DNA of 64,000 nucleotides from Lota lota (Eukaryota > Chordata > Actinopteri > Gadiformes > Lotidae), in assembly GCA_026745465.1 (NCBI GenBank), contig JACYXH010000012.1, positions 278,501 to 342,500 on the forward strand. The letters run 5' to 3'. The position numbers and the translations under genes are program-made. Shown here piece by piece: positions 51,416 through 62,725 of this stretch. The notes beneath the pieces are model-generated. The model was not told the origin of the DNA. It made no database searches and saw nothing but the letters and a program-made list of their open reading frames with translations. Position 1 is the first letter of the stretch; each line of letters opens with the position of its first letter.

Positions 51416-51517
51416 CAAGGGAACATTTGCATTTCACACCTTGGGCCACCGGTTGCCATGGTAATTGGTCCCCTGGGGTGCTTGCAAGGGAACATTTGCA
51501 TTTCACACCTTAGGCCA
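51416..51517 (+). repeat. Two direct copies of a 33-base sequence
   Basis: CAAGGGAACATTTGCATTTC with its following CACACCTT and GGCCA occurs at 51416-51448 and again at 51485-51517, a period of 69 bases. It lies between shq1 exon 9 and tandem unit A. Confidence 0.8.
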
Positions 51518-51887
51518 GCAGGTATCCTTTAATCGGTGAAAAGTCTTTGAAGGTTGGCACATTGCCTTTAAAACCCATCCCTAGTTGTCCAGTGTGTGGG
51601 ACAACAGAGAGGGCTTTTGATGTATTATCATTAGTTATATTATTGGTTTTGGAAAGAAATAAAGCACAGTATTGTATCAGAATCACCTTTATTTTGCACA
51701 GTACGTTAAATGTACTTGGAATTGTACTAACTAGTTTGCAAAACAACAGTGGATACAAGATGTACAATGTCAATTGGTGGGTGATAGGGGCAGAATGAGC
51801 TTGCAGACTGGGGGGGGTTAGCGGAGGGGAGGGGGTGCGAAGTGGAATGGTGGATCCTTTGGGATTCTAATCTTCTGTTGGACACAT

Positions 51888-53149
51888 TCAATTGTCCTTA
51901 GAGTTCAACTTTGAGAATCTATCCGCACGAATTCGTAGAGGGTGATTCACAAACCATTTCTGGTCTGCTTCCAGTCTATTCTGTAACATCGCACACAGTG
52001 AAGACAACTCTGTGCTACGGGCTTGAGGCCGGACGACCCACACTGGCATTCCATCTAAGATGGCATCCTCCTCTTCAGACATCATATGCAGTGTTGCTGT
52101 CTCCCATGTGGCAGCTTCTTCCTCAGTATGAAGAAATCTAGCTCTTGCCTTGTGCAGCTGCAAAACACAGGGAAAAATACAGGAATGAGACCATTCAAAA
52201 CAACAAATGGGGGGAAATGTCAAAAAGTCGACTGTGGTTATGATTTGACTTACTCTAATCTTCCTTTGCCTCATGCGAGCAACGACCCTGCCCTGCTCTT
52301 TCTTTGCTAGATTATCTTCTTGGCTCCTCCTGTAATTCTTTCGAAGATTCTCATGATGGGACTTGCAGGATCCTAGAGAGAGACAACAATGTTTTATGCA
52401 TTACTATATGCAGCCTATACGGCAGAAGAGTAAATTGTAAAGTTAAGGACATTAGAGATCCTCTCTAATAAGGATAGGCCTGACTATCTGGTCACTGTGA
52501 CTCACCTGTTACCACTCTAGGATCCACATCTGGAAAAGCCTCAGACATGTTGTTTAATAGATATGTTGTTACCCACTGGTTGTGTGGGGAAGATACACTG
52601 TGGAGAAGAAAGGAAGATTGATTAAAAGTTCATTTTGAATTCCAGGTACTGTTATGAAACAATCCTGATGATATACCAACAAGATACATTTGCTTACCCT
52701 GTCTGTGGGTCATATCTGAGCGTGTTGATTTCAGCATTATGTATTCTCCGCACAGCTTCCTGTAAACATTTAAATGAGTACAGGGGTTGAATCAACCATA
52801 TTATGGGGTAGAGCAGATAAAGGAATGCCAACACATCAGAATGTGCAGCAGTCATACAAAAACAAGGCTACAGACATAATCGTACCAAAACATATTTATT
52901 TCCCGCTCGTTTCCTTTTCGGAGCAGGCTCCTCTTTCGTCCCTTTCAGCTCGCTGATGTCTGCCTCCATACTGTCCAACCGCCGAATGACATTCTCCATG
53001 AACGTTTCCTGCTGTTCAGACATCTTCTGTAAAAATGCATAGACCATGTTCGGACTCGGTTGTGGAATAATTGGATGTTCCCGGCACACAGGAGTTGCCT
53101 CCCTTCTCTGCTCTCCATCAAAATACCCAAGTTTTCTTTTGCCGGCCAT
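51888..53149 (-). CDS. Uncharacterised five-exon gene, copy A, antisense in shq1 intron 9
   Basis: Not recognised with certainty. Exons on minus: 53149-52886, 52759-52698, 52597-52506, 52372-52254, 52157-51888. They sum to 807 nt with all GT-AG junctions in phase, giving 268 aa. The start is the ATG encoding MAGKRKLGYFDGEQ; a preceding in-frame TTG is not a start. Residues about 35-72 are heptad-like and rich in Q/E/M (coiled coil likely), followed by a basic PKRKRAG that could be a nuclear signal. Exon 2 reads EAVRRIHNAEINTLRYDP, exon 3 contains SSPHNQWVTTYLLNNM and AFPDVDP, exon 4 is basic, and exon 5 contains SEEEDA followed by PVWVVRP and a predicted helix. The pattern recalls, from memory only, repeated uncharacterised fish genes related to C14orf93; this is unchecked. 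AATAAA lies at 51693-51688. A near-identical neighbour is at 55997-57239. Confidence 0.75.
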
Positions 53150-53696
53150 TTTCAAAATGCTGCAGGATCAATCAACAGGATAGGAGGTGCTACTTCTTTA
53201 CTCTTCTGTAAACGTCTGTAATCCTGCTGTGACTTGCTTCTCTTATAGGCAGGTACCCCCCCTTCCCTTTGGCTTTAGGCCTACACCCGCTTCCCTGAAC
53301 TGCCAATGGGGGAGGGAGAGGGGAATGGGGGCATGCCTCAGTCGCCAGCCCCACCCAGACCATTGAGTGTTATTAGCATTCGAAAGGCCAAGCCATTAGC
53401 TAACGACTGTGGTCAGGCGGAGTCCTGAGTACCTCTGTCTAACAGCTGGAATCAGACATTTGGGGCTGTTTCAGGTTGATGTGATACACACAGTTACACA
53501 CACATGTGTGTACATGTGTGTATCACTTTGTTACAATATATGCTTGTTTTTTCTCTGACAAGATATTTCTTCTTACCAGTTAGTTTTTTTGGTATAGCAT
53601 TGAACTTGTTTAAAGCTTTTTTGTCCTTAATAATCTTAAAAAAAAAAAAGATATACTAACTTGTTACTGAGATTTGATTACGGATTGATGAGTAAG

Positions 53697-53943
53697 TTAA
53701 TGCTTGAAACTAGAATGACCAGAATTATTATAAAGCTGTTTGAGCAACACTGACAAGTACGGAACTGCTTTGTCAAAGTCAGAATTTCTTTCTTGAAGAA
53801 TCGTATCCTTTTCATCTCTTATATTAAGAACAGATAAAGACCAAATGGAATGAACAGTTTTATTGTCACTCTCACACACAGCACGGCAATCATGTAGACA
53901 AAATACAGTACAGAACATATCTGGGAAACACACTTCTTTCACA
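53697..53943 (-). CDS. Open frame upstream of copy A, possible exon, unknown
   Basis: A minus-strand frame ending in TAA with FPDMFCTVFCLHDCRAVCE near its start and LKQLYNNSGHSSFKH at its end. It has no ATG near the left edge. A CTTGCAG just upstream could be an acceptor, but that same sequence is the end of a nested repeat element, so the exon reading is doubtful. The same frame is open and almost unchanged in unit B. It may be a remnant of another gene or chance. Confidence 0.3.
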
Positions 53944-54871
53944 CTGCAAGCCTGAACGCTCCATTCAGATTTATTGCTCAGATCTGATTTCTTTGTTTGG
54001 CTGTTAACATGTGGCCAGTATCAGATTCCAGTGTGTACGAGCCACAGTCCAAACGGACCTGCATGTGCAAAAGAACAATTGCAAAGAAGTCGCACGCAGG
54101 GGAGTGAACCTGGAAGCCACTGAAGTCAGTGTTTACGGTTTACTTTGTAAGTTAAGTTGATGTGCAGTAGTGTTGACACGGTGTGGACGTTTTCACGCTG
54201 ATTTCTATCAACTGATATTTCTTTCCTTTTCAAAGCGATTCGATTCGTTAAAACAAATGTTTTTATTCCAATAACGCAAAAGAAATATGAAAACTACAGT
54301 ATCACGTAGGACTGCTGCGTGGACGTCAGTGGCTTTCGGATCCCCTCATGGGTTCGAGTCAGACTCGGTTCCAGCAGTGCTTCAGTTCAGCGTCAAGGTT
54401 TCCGAAGACAGATATAATTAGAGTGGCCAGCATATATGCGGTGGTGATTGTCCAAAGTTTTGATGAAATTGCACGGCAGGATTAGCTCCACTCAAGAAAA
54501 ATCCCACCAGCTTACCACCAGTAAGTGACAGATCGCCAGTAAAGGAAATAATATCATTATTAATCGCCATCCAATATTACTTATTTTAAGTATGATTTTC
54601 ACAGCCCCTTCACTGACTACCTCCACTGCAGCTGTCTCTCATGTTGGGATTCACAGATTGACTACAGCCAGTGATGAATTGTCAACGTAGAGTGACGTCT
54701 AAGTCACATGAATTCCAATTTGACTGTTCACGCTGAGGTCCCATTGCAAAAACTCTGACCCGTATTTGTTTCAGGACCACATATGAAAGTGAACCAATTC
54801 AGAATTGAAGAGATCAGATTCCATGAGATTTGGGCTGTTCAGAATTGGGCCTCTTTTGCTTGCAGTGTGAA
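53938..54871. mobile_element. Nested short-inverted-repeat element in unit A (MITE-like)
   Basis: TTCACACTGCAAGC at 53938-53951 is the reverse complement of GCTTGCAGTGTGAA at 54858-54871, enclosing 934 bases with no transposase frame. Words such as GATCTGATTTCTTTGTTTGGCTGTTAAC resemble a common fish DNA-transposon remnant type. I see no clear target-site duplication. Confidence 0.45.
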
Positions 54872-55996
54872 CGAGGCCTAGTCATTTGAACTGTTGTACA
54901 GTTCATCCCCAAGATGGTATTTGACTTGTTCATATGTTTGGCTGTTGTTGCTAATTGTTTAATAAGAGGTTAAAATCAACCATCTTTTCGGCATCCACTA
55001 ACTCAGTGGCCTTTGTCGTTGCTGTTTTTGCATCCTTTGTTTTGCCCATACAGCCTCTGGAAATACATGTTCTCAATAAAGAAGTGAAAAATAGTACAAG
55101 TACATTTATTTTAGTCCTAATTACTTATTTTAAGCAATATATGTAATTTTCTGTGTGTAAAATTCCAGGGTACATAATCTTATTTCAGGACAAATGCAAT
55201 AGCATTGGATGCTGCATTGAAGCACATTTTCCTACATATTAAGAAAATAACTCTTAAATATTTTCTTTATATCAGCCAAATGTACTTGTTTTTAGTGTAG
55301 GTTTACTGGTTTTAAGATGTATTTCCTAAACATATAGCCTATTTCAAGATGATGGCACTAGCATTTGCTAAATTTAGGCCCATTTTCCTCAATATTCGGG
55401 AGAATTGCATTCTTAAATAGTTTCCTTGTATTCTGACAAAATACTTGTTTTTAGTCTGGGCACACTAGTTCTAAGATATCTGTGGGTTATTTGAGACTAG
55501 GTATTTGTACTTGTTCAAAGAATCTTGGCAAGTGAAATTGTCCTGTTCTGTTTTTAGTCAAAAGTCTGGCTATTGGCCCAATGTCTTGCCCCTCCTCTAA
55601 AAGCCATCCCCATTGGTCCAGTGGGGAGGGCTTTTGATTTATTATCATTAATTATATTATTATTGGTGGTGGTGTTGTTTTGAGTTCGTAGGAAGATTAT
55701 ATAGATACTCTTACAACTATAGAGAAATAAAACACATTATAATATCTGAATCAGAATCACCTTTATTTGGCACGGTACATTACATGCACTAGGAATTTGA
55801 CTAACTAGTAACTGGCAGAACAACATTGAAAACAGGATTAAGTCGAGTGGTGGGTGATGGGGGCAGAATGAGCGTGCAGTTGAGGATTGGCTAAGCGAAG
55901 TGCAAAGTTGAGGTGCAAAGTAGAAGGGAGAGAGGAGACATCCTTTGTGATTCAAATTTGGTGTTGGACACATACAATTGTCCTGGGAGTTTGCGG

Positions 55997-57239
55997 TCAA
56001 CAGGCTTTTCTGGTTTCCTTTAAGAATCTATAGGCACTGATTCGTTGATTGGGATTCACAAACCATTTCTGGTTTGCTTCCAGTCTATTCTGTAGCACCG
56101 CACATAGTGAAGACAACTCTGTGCTACGGGCTGGAGGCCGGATGACCCACACTGGCCTTCCATCCAAGGTGGCATCCTCCTCTTCAGACATCATATCCAA
56201 TGTTGCGGTCTTCCATGTGGCGGCCTCCTTCTCAGTATGAAGGAAACTAGCTCTTGCATTGTGCAGCTGCAAAACACAGGAAAAAAGAACAGGAATGAGA
56301 CCACTGAAAACAACAAATGAGTGAAAATGTCAAAAATCGACTGGTTCTGATTTGACTTACAACTATCTTCCTTTGCCTCATGGGATCAGTGACCCTGCCC
56401 TGCTCTTTCTTCGTTCGATTATCTTCTTGGTTCATCCTGTAACTCCTTTGAGTAGACCGATAATAGGTCTTGCAGGATGCTAGAGAGAGACAACAAAGTT
56501 TGGTTCATACTTAATCTTAAATTACTGTAAATTGTAAAGTTAAGGACATTACACTTCCTCCCTAACAAGGATAACTATCTGGTAATTGTGACTTACCTTT
56601 TACTACTCTAGGATCCACATCTGGAAAAGCCTCCGACATGTTGTTTAATATATTTGTTGTTACCCACTGGTTGTGTGGGGAAGATACACTGTGGAGAAGA
56701 AAGGAAGATTGATTAAAAGTTCATTTTGAATTCCAGGTACTGTTATGAAACAATCCTGATGATATACCAACAAGATACGTTTGCTTACCTTGTCTGTGGA
56801 TCATATCTGAGCGTGTTGATTTCAGCATTATGCATTCTCCGCACAGCTTCCTATAAATTTAATCCAGGGGTTAATTCAACCATATTAAAGGATAAAGCAG
56901 ATAAAGAAATGTTATCACATCAGAATGGGCAGCAGTCATACAGAAACCGGAAGGCTACAGAAATAAACGTACCGAAACGGAGTTATTTCCCACTCGTTTT
57001 ATCCTTTTCGGAGCAGGCTCCTCTTTCGTCCCTTTCAGCTCGCTGATGTCTGCCTCCATACTGTCCAACCGCCGAATGACATTCTCCATGAACGTTTCCT
57101 GCTGTTCAGACATCTTCTGTAAAAATGCATAGACCATGTTCGGACTCGGTTGTGGAATAATTGGATGTTCCCGGCACACAGGAGTTGCCTCCCTTCTCTG
57201 CTCTCCATCAAAATACCCAAGTTTTCTTTTGCCGGCCAT
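55997..57239 (-). CDS. Uncharacterised five-exon gene, copy B, antisense in shq1 intron 9
   Basis: Paralogue of the gene at 51888-53149. Exons on minus: 57239-56973, 56850-56789, 56688-56597, 56479-56361, 56266-55997, summing to 810 nt in frame for 269 aa. Exon lengths match copy A exactly except exon 1, which has one extra codon (Ile) in the basic patch PKRIKRVG. Residues up to the basic patch are identical to copy A. Exons 4 and 5 differ at many positions (about three quarters identical in exon 5, less in exon 4), but no stop or frameshift has appeared and all splice sites remain. The acidic SEEEDA and PVWVIRP motifs are kept. AATAAA is at 55767-55762. Its function is unknown. Preserved frames suggest a working gene rather than a decayed one, but no expression evidence is available here. 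Confidence 0.72.
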
Positions 57240-57784
57240 TTTCAAAATGCTGCAGGATCAATCAACAGGATAGGAGGTGCTACTTCTTCACTCTTCTGTA
57301 TGATTCTGTGATCCTGCTGTGACTTGCTTCTCTTATAGGCAGGTACCCCCCCCTTCCCTTTGGCTTTAGGCCTACACCCGCTTCCCTGAACTGCCAATGG
57401 GGGAGGGAGAGGGGAATGGAGGCATGCCTCAGTCGCCAGCCCCACCCAGACCATTGAGTGTTATTAGCATTCGAAAGGCCAAGCCATTAGCTAACGACTG
57501 TGGTCAGGCGGAGTCCTGAGTACCTCTGTCTAACAGCTGGAATCAGACATTTGTGTGTGTTTCAGGTGCGCATAACAAAGGTTGATGTGATACGCACACT
57601 TAGACACACGTATGTACATGTGTGTATCACTGCAATGCAATATATGCTTGTCTGACAAGATATTTCTCCTTACCAGGCAGTTTTTATGTTACAGCATTTA
57701 ACTTGTTAAGCTTTTTTGTCCTTAATAATCTTACAAATATATACTAACTTGTTACTGAGATTTGATTACTGGTTGATGACTTAC

Positions 57785-58031
57785 TTAATGCTTGAAACTA
57801 GAATGACCAGAATTATTATAAAGCTGTTTGAGCAACACTGACAAGTACGGAACTGCTTTGTCAAAGTCAGAATTTCTTTCTTGAAGAATCGTATCCTTTT
57901 CATCTCTTATATTAAGAACAGATAAAGACCAAATGGAATGAACAGTTTTATTGTCAATCTTACACACATTACGGCAATCATGTAGACAAAATACAGTACA
58001 GAACATATCTGGGAAACACACTTCTTTTACA
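57785..58031 (-). CDS. Open frame upstream of copy B, possible exon, unknown
   Basis: Counterpart of 53697-53943. The last 56 residues, from VHSIWSLSVLNIRDEKD to the stop, look identical to those in unit A, with a few substitutions nearer the 5' end. Same doubts apply: no start codon, and the candidate acceptor coincides with a repeat terminus. Confidence 0.3.
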
Positions 58032-58475
58032 CTGCAAGCCTGAACTTCAGATTTATTGCTCAGATCTGATTTCTTTGTTTGGCTGTTAACTTGTGGCCAG
58101 TATCAGATTCCAGTGTGTACGAGCCACAGTCCAAACGGACCTGCATGTGCAAAAGAACAATTGCAAAGAAGTCGCACGCAGGGGAGTGAACCTGGAAGCC
58201 ACGTATTTGATTGGACCACATATGAAATTGTCCCAATTCAGAATACTAGTCATTTGAACTGTTGTGCAATTCTGTCAACGAATTGTCAACGTAGAGTGAC
58301 GTCTAAGTCACATGAATTCCAATTTGACTGTTCACGCTGAGGTCCCATTGCAAAAACTCTGACCCGTATTTGTTTCAGGACCACATATGAAAGTGAACCA
58401 ATTCAGAATTGAAGAGATCAGATTCCATGAGATTTGGGCTGTTCAGAATTGGGCCTCTTTTGCTTGCAGTGTGAA
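58026..58475. mobile_element. Nested short-inverted-repeat element in unit B (MITE-like)
   Basis: Left end TTTACACTGCAAGC (58026-58039) and right end GCTTGCAGTGTGAA (58462-58475) pair with one mismatch and enclose 450 bases. It is the counterpart of 53938-54871, so insertion most likely predates the tandem duplication, and the size difference arose afterwards. Confidence 0.45.
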
Positions 58476-59175
58476 CGAGGCCTAGTCATTTGAACTGTTG
58501 TACAGTTCATCCCCAAGATGGTATTTGACTTGTACATATGTTTGGCTTTTGTTGCTAATTGTGTAATAAGATCTTAAAATCCACCAGCTTTTTGGCATCC
58601 ACTAACTCGGTGGCCTTTGTTGTTGCTGTTTTTGCATCCTTTGTTTTGCCCATACAGCCTCTGGATATAACGATTTCTAAATACAGAAATGAAAAGAAGT
58701 TAGGTTCCTTCTTTCTTTCAGCAAGCAAATCTCATTTATATTAGTAGTACAAGTACATCTATCTTAGTCCTTATTTTAAGCTGTGCAAATTCCAGGGTAT
58801 ATAGTCTTACTTCAAGACGATTGCAATTCGATTGGATGCTGCATTTAAGCACATCTTCCTACGTATTAAGAAAATAATTATTAAAATCTTTTCTTTGTAT
58901 TGTCGTTCAAATCTATGGTACATTTCTCCCATAGTATCAGCCAAATGTATTTGTTTTCAGTGTAGCTGTACTTGTTTTAAGATACATTTCCTAAACATAT
59001 AGCCCTATTTGAAGATGATGGCACTAGCATTTGCTAAATATAAGCCCATTTTCCTCCACATTCGGGAGAAATTCATTCTTAAATAGTTTCCTTGTATCCA
59101 GACAAATTTACTTGTTTTCAGCCTGGGCACACTAGTTCTAAGATATCTGTGGGTTATTTGAGACTAGGTATTGTT

Positions 59176-59285
59176 TACTGAGGCCAAGCCATCAGCTAAC
59201 GACGATGGCCAGGCCGAGTCCTGAGTACCTCTGTCTAACAGCTGTACTCAGACATTTGCGTCCGTTTCAGGTGTGCATAATAAAC
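59176..59285 (+). repeat. Third, partial and more diverged copy of the gene 5' flank
   Basis: From GAGGCCAAGCCATCAGCTAA through AGCTGTACTCAGACATTTG to GTTTCAGGTGTGCATAA this stretch aligns with 53389-53470 and 57475-57575. It follows unit B with no gap, but it corresponds to the middle of the unit and not to its beginning. No gene exon accompanies it. Confidence 0.7.
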
Positions 59286-59749
59286 CTTTCCATCCGAATA
59301 CCTCAGGCAAAGCGGTTATGCGGTTTACTTTGTCCAGATATTTCCAGATACACCACTTTTCACGCAGTGATACACACATGTAAACACATTGTAAACACAC
59401 ACGCATGTTCTCACACACACCAACTCACAGAAACACATTTGCCACAGTGAGTGCTTAACCCCACAGACTGTTAATGACACCACACACCGACTAGTCAATA
59501 GCTTCTTTTGTAGGCTCTGGTAAGCTCTGTGGGTCAGGGCTTAACACTGCAGCCTCCGTCAGATCAAATAATAAACCGCCCAGTAGAGCTCCATCGCCCA
59601 CCACTGCACTGTGGGAACACACTTTGCTCCAATTTGAAATAATAGATTATTTTTGTTGTGGATTCGTTTTCACATTTGACATGGAAATAGGGTTCCTGTA
59701 ATTTGCATCCAAACAACTTCTTGTCTGCCTGTAAGCAGTGGGCGACAGG

Positions 59750-59841
59750 ATGTGCATCTAGCTATCAGTTATCTGTCTGTCTCTGGATTCTCTTTCTCTA
59801 TTGCACTCGCTCTCTCTCTTCCTGTCCTCTTTCTCTCTTCC

Positions 59842-59900
<59 letters not shown>

Positions 59901-60215
59901 TCTGGCTCTGTCCTCCCTCTCTCTCTTTCTCTCTCCCTCTCGTTCTCTGTCTTACCTCTCTGTCTGCCCTCTCTCTGCTCTCGCATTCTCAAAAGGCTTC
60001 ATTGTCATGGAAACTTGGTATATATTTCTCTCTCGCTATTTGTCTTTCTATTTCTCTCTCCTTACTCTCTTGCTCTTACTCGCTGCTTTATCCCCCCCCC
60101 CCCCCTCCCCCCATTTTCTGACTCTCGCTATCTGTCTTTCTATTTCTCTCTCCTTACTCTCTTGCTCTTACTCCCTGCTTTATCCCCCCCCCCCATTCTC
60201 TGACTCTCTCTCCCA
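59750..60215 (+). repeat. Pyrimidine-rich block with (CTGT)n
   Basis: (CTGT)15 at 59841-59900 within CT-rich sequence. A block of about 60 bases (CTCGCTATCTGTCTTTCTAT... to CCCCCCC) occurs twice, at 60032-60104 and 60124-60194. Confidence 0.8.
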
Positions 60216-62149
60216 GTGTATTTATATTGTACTGTTAAACAGACAGCCCGGCAGCGCGGTGCTGCCACCAGGTCTCTCTCCGCCAACCAACACAACGTGT
60301 GTTCCAGCCAGGGCTACCAAAGTCATATTCCACTCCGCTGTGCATGAGAGAGGGAGAGAGCAGGAAGGGAGGGAGGGAGGGAGGGAGAGAGGTGTGGATT
60401 AGCGGAGAATGGACTGTTGACTCTGATACGGCCAAAGCCAGGGAATAGTCTTTAAACCAAAGCCCCCGTGGGAAGACAAACCCGAGGCAGTGTAAACACG
60501 GTGGGCTGTTTGAGAGCCGGGATTACCCAGCCCGCCGTGGTTCCAACACGTGTAAATGACGGCACATTAAAGGGCCTTTCAGCCCCCCCAGATTAGCATT
60601 TCCATGCTTCATTAGGCGGGAAGATGAGTTGATACGGGCAGGCGGCGGTCTGTGTCACAGAGAAAGTGAGAAGCACCCACCCCTGCCCCTCGTCATCACA
60701 CATTAGCCATCTCTCACTTTCGCAGTCTTCACCTCCCATTGCAAACCCCACAGCGGGCATGCTCTGGGTTTTTCACAGCTATCTTGACTGTTAATGAAGT
60801 AGTATCCTTGGTTATTTTAATGCTGGGAACACTGATGAAAGCACAATTTATGACAGATGTCTATTTATTATTGAGTCATTTAGCAGACAGTTTCACTTCC
60901 TTATCTCTACATGGTCTCAATTCCAAGAAAGTGTGAGCAAATAAGGGCCTTCCTCCTAACGAACGAAAGTCCAGCAGTAATTCTATCTGTCAGACTAAGC
61001 TGGACACCCCCGTAATTAATCCGTCCGGAAAGGGCAGGGGTGGAAACACTTTCTCCTTGCTCCTTCCCTTAATTTAAAGCAGCAACAAAGGGCAAACACT
61101 TCTCGGTATTAGTAAAACAAACCCATTAATGAGCACGCTGCAGGTTAGGGCCTCGGGGAGCTGATGTTATCCGGATGGAGGGAAGGGAGTGGAGTGGAGG
61201 AGTGGTGGGGGCTAAATATTGAACAGGCTTTGGCAGTGAGTCTGACATCGCAAGGAGCCTTTTAGGCCGCCCGCTGAGCGGCTCTAAGCGGAGGGATGGA
61301 GGGATAGAGAGCAGCCCCTTTTTATACAGAGATCCCGCTATATTGCCGTGAAGCTGATCCGTCATTATGCTGGCTTTAGGTTTTTCACCCGTAGCCAAAC
61401 AAAGTGTAAAACGTCAGCGTCTGGTGGTGATGCGGAACGACGTGGCTTTCCGAACAGTTACAGGCCGACAAACGGAGGAAAGCCGTTGCCAGCCGTGCCC
61501 GTCGATCAAACCCCCTCTCTTCAAACACGAGCGCAGGGGCTGCGAGTCGTGAACAGCATGCCGACGCCCCAACATTACAGCGGCGGGTTGATGCGGGCGA
61601 CCTCGTTTGGGTCCATCAGAAAGACGCCGGAGGTGAAACAGGAAAGACAGCGGGGGGAGCCTTTCGAGGCAGAACGACACAGACGTCGTTTCGACCTTGT
61701 TGCGCCTCCGCTGCCGGCTCCCGGGCGAAAGAGGAACGCCGCAGCGTCCCCGACTTGAACAGGCTTTGTGAACGGAGCTGGAGGGAAGGCGAGGGAGAGG
61801 GACAGGCGGAGGGAGAAAATCGATTAGAAGACAAGAAACCCGGTTGCTCAGAGCTCCCACTCCACCAGCACCTCCCCCTCCTCCCCTAGCGACGCCGTTT
61901 CTGAACCCTCAGATGCAGAAGGGCCCAGTCTTAGCGCACTCTTTGTCCCTTCTGCCATCCTTGCGCTCAATAATCACACTCAGTCCGGCGCTCTGTTTTT
62001 TGAGGTGTCCGTGTGTATTCAGGTGTCTGTGTTGTACTGTATAGTTATGCTTGTGTACTGTGTCCTGTGTACCGTGTTTTTTTAAAACATGCACACCATT
62101 CCGTCTTTAGGACAATACATTACTATATCTATCCAACCCACTGTTGGGC

Positions 62150-62262
62150 TAACCATACAGTTAATGGACCTTGTATCGACCCGGGTTCGATTCCGTACAT
62201 GCAGTCTACGCGTCATTACCTGTCTCTCTTCACTGTCCCTTTAATGTCCATACAGGCTGGTT
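62150..62262 (+). mobile_element. SINE head remnant in shq1 intron 9
   Basis: GACCCGGGTTCGATTCCGTA is a good B box. The sequence before it is only weakly A-box like and the body ends near CCATACAGGCTGG. No conserved tail is seen. Confidence 0.4.
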
Positions 62263-62462
62263 GAAAATGATATCTATAGAAGATATTTAGAAACATTGCT
62301 GTTGTCTCTGTGACTACAGGGACTACCCTGTACCTCCCTGTTACTATATGTAGGGGTTGTATTCTGCTCATCAAAACTGGTAGAGCGGTGATGGGTTCTT
62401 GTTTGCTTTATTCCCAGAGCATTCTGGGAATAGGGCTGGTTTGTTGGAGACAAGATGAACAT

Positions 62463-62463
<1 letters not shown>

Positions 62464-62530
<67 letters not shown>
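62464..62530 (+). repeat. (CA)n microsatellite
   Basis: About 33 CA units in shq1 intron 9. Confidence 0.9.
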
Positions 62531-62533
<3 letters not shown>

Positions 62534-62725
62534 CAAAATAGATGTTAATGGCAAAATAGACAATTGTTTTGAGATCTGGGGTTTGAGTCTGTCAATGTGT
62601 ACAAGACTCCATCGCACTGTTATACAATGGGTCTTCTGTAAACGTTTGTAGGTTCCTTTCCTCTGTCTGATGGTCCCGATTGTTTTTATGGTTGGTTGTG
62701 TCAAGTTTCGATAGGCTGATGATTT

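Larger units (their letters stand above)
51540..55520 (+). repeat. Tandem duplication unit A (about 4.0 kb)
   Basis: Directly repeated with the unit starting near 55560. Shared landmarks in the same order are GGGAGGGCTTTTGAT-like sequence near 51611/55627, TCAGAATCACCTTTATT (51678/55750), five gene exons, a conserved 5' flank, the frame at 53697/57785, a nested short-inverted-repeat element, and CTAGTTCTAAGATATCTGTG near 55467/59129. Boundaries are approximate, judged by eye. The unit is longer than B chiefly because of extra sequence at 54117-54675. Confidence 0.8.
55560..59175 (+). repeat. Tandem duplication unit B (about 3.6 kb)
   Basis: Second copy of the unit at 51540-55520, starting only about 40 bases after it. 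It lacks most of 54117-54675. In its place it has a short stretch (58200-58272) that looks like a shortened repeat of its own 58366-58510. Divergence from A is uneven: intergenic parts differ clearly while 57005-57551 is almost identical to 52919-53462. Confidence 0.8.

Noticed and set aside
53150..53155. Earlier start (two extra residues) for copy A, and the same in copy B
   Set aside because: The upstream codon is TTG, not ATG; the MAGKRK start is used instead.
61348..61758. 136-codon basic frame in CpG-rich sequence
   Set aside because: No domain, no splice context and no second species to support it; GC-rich DNA gives long frames by chance.
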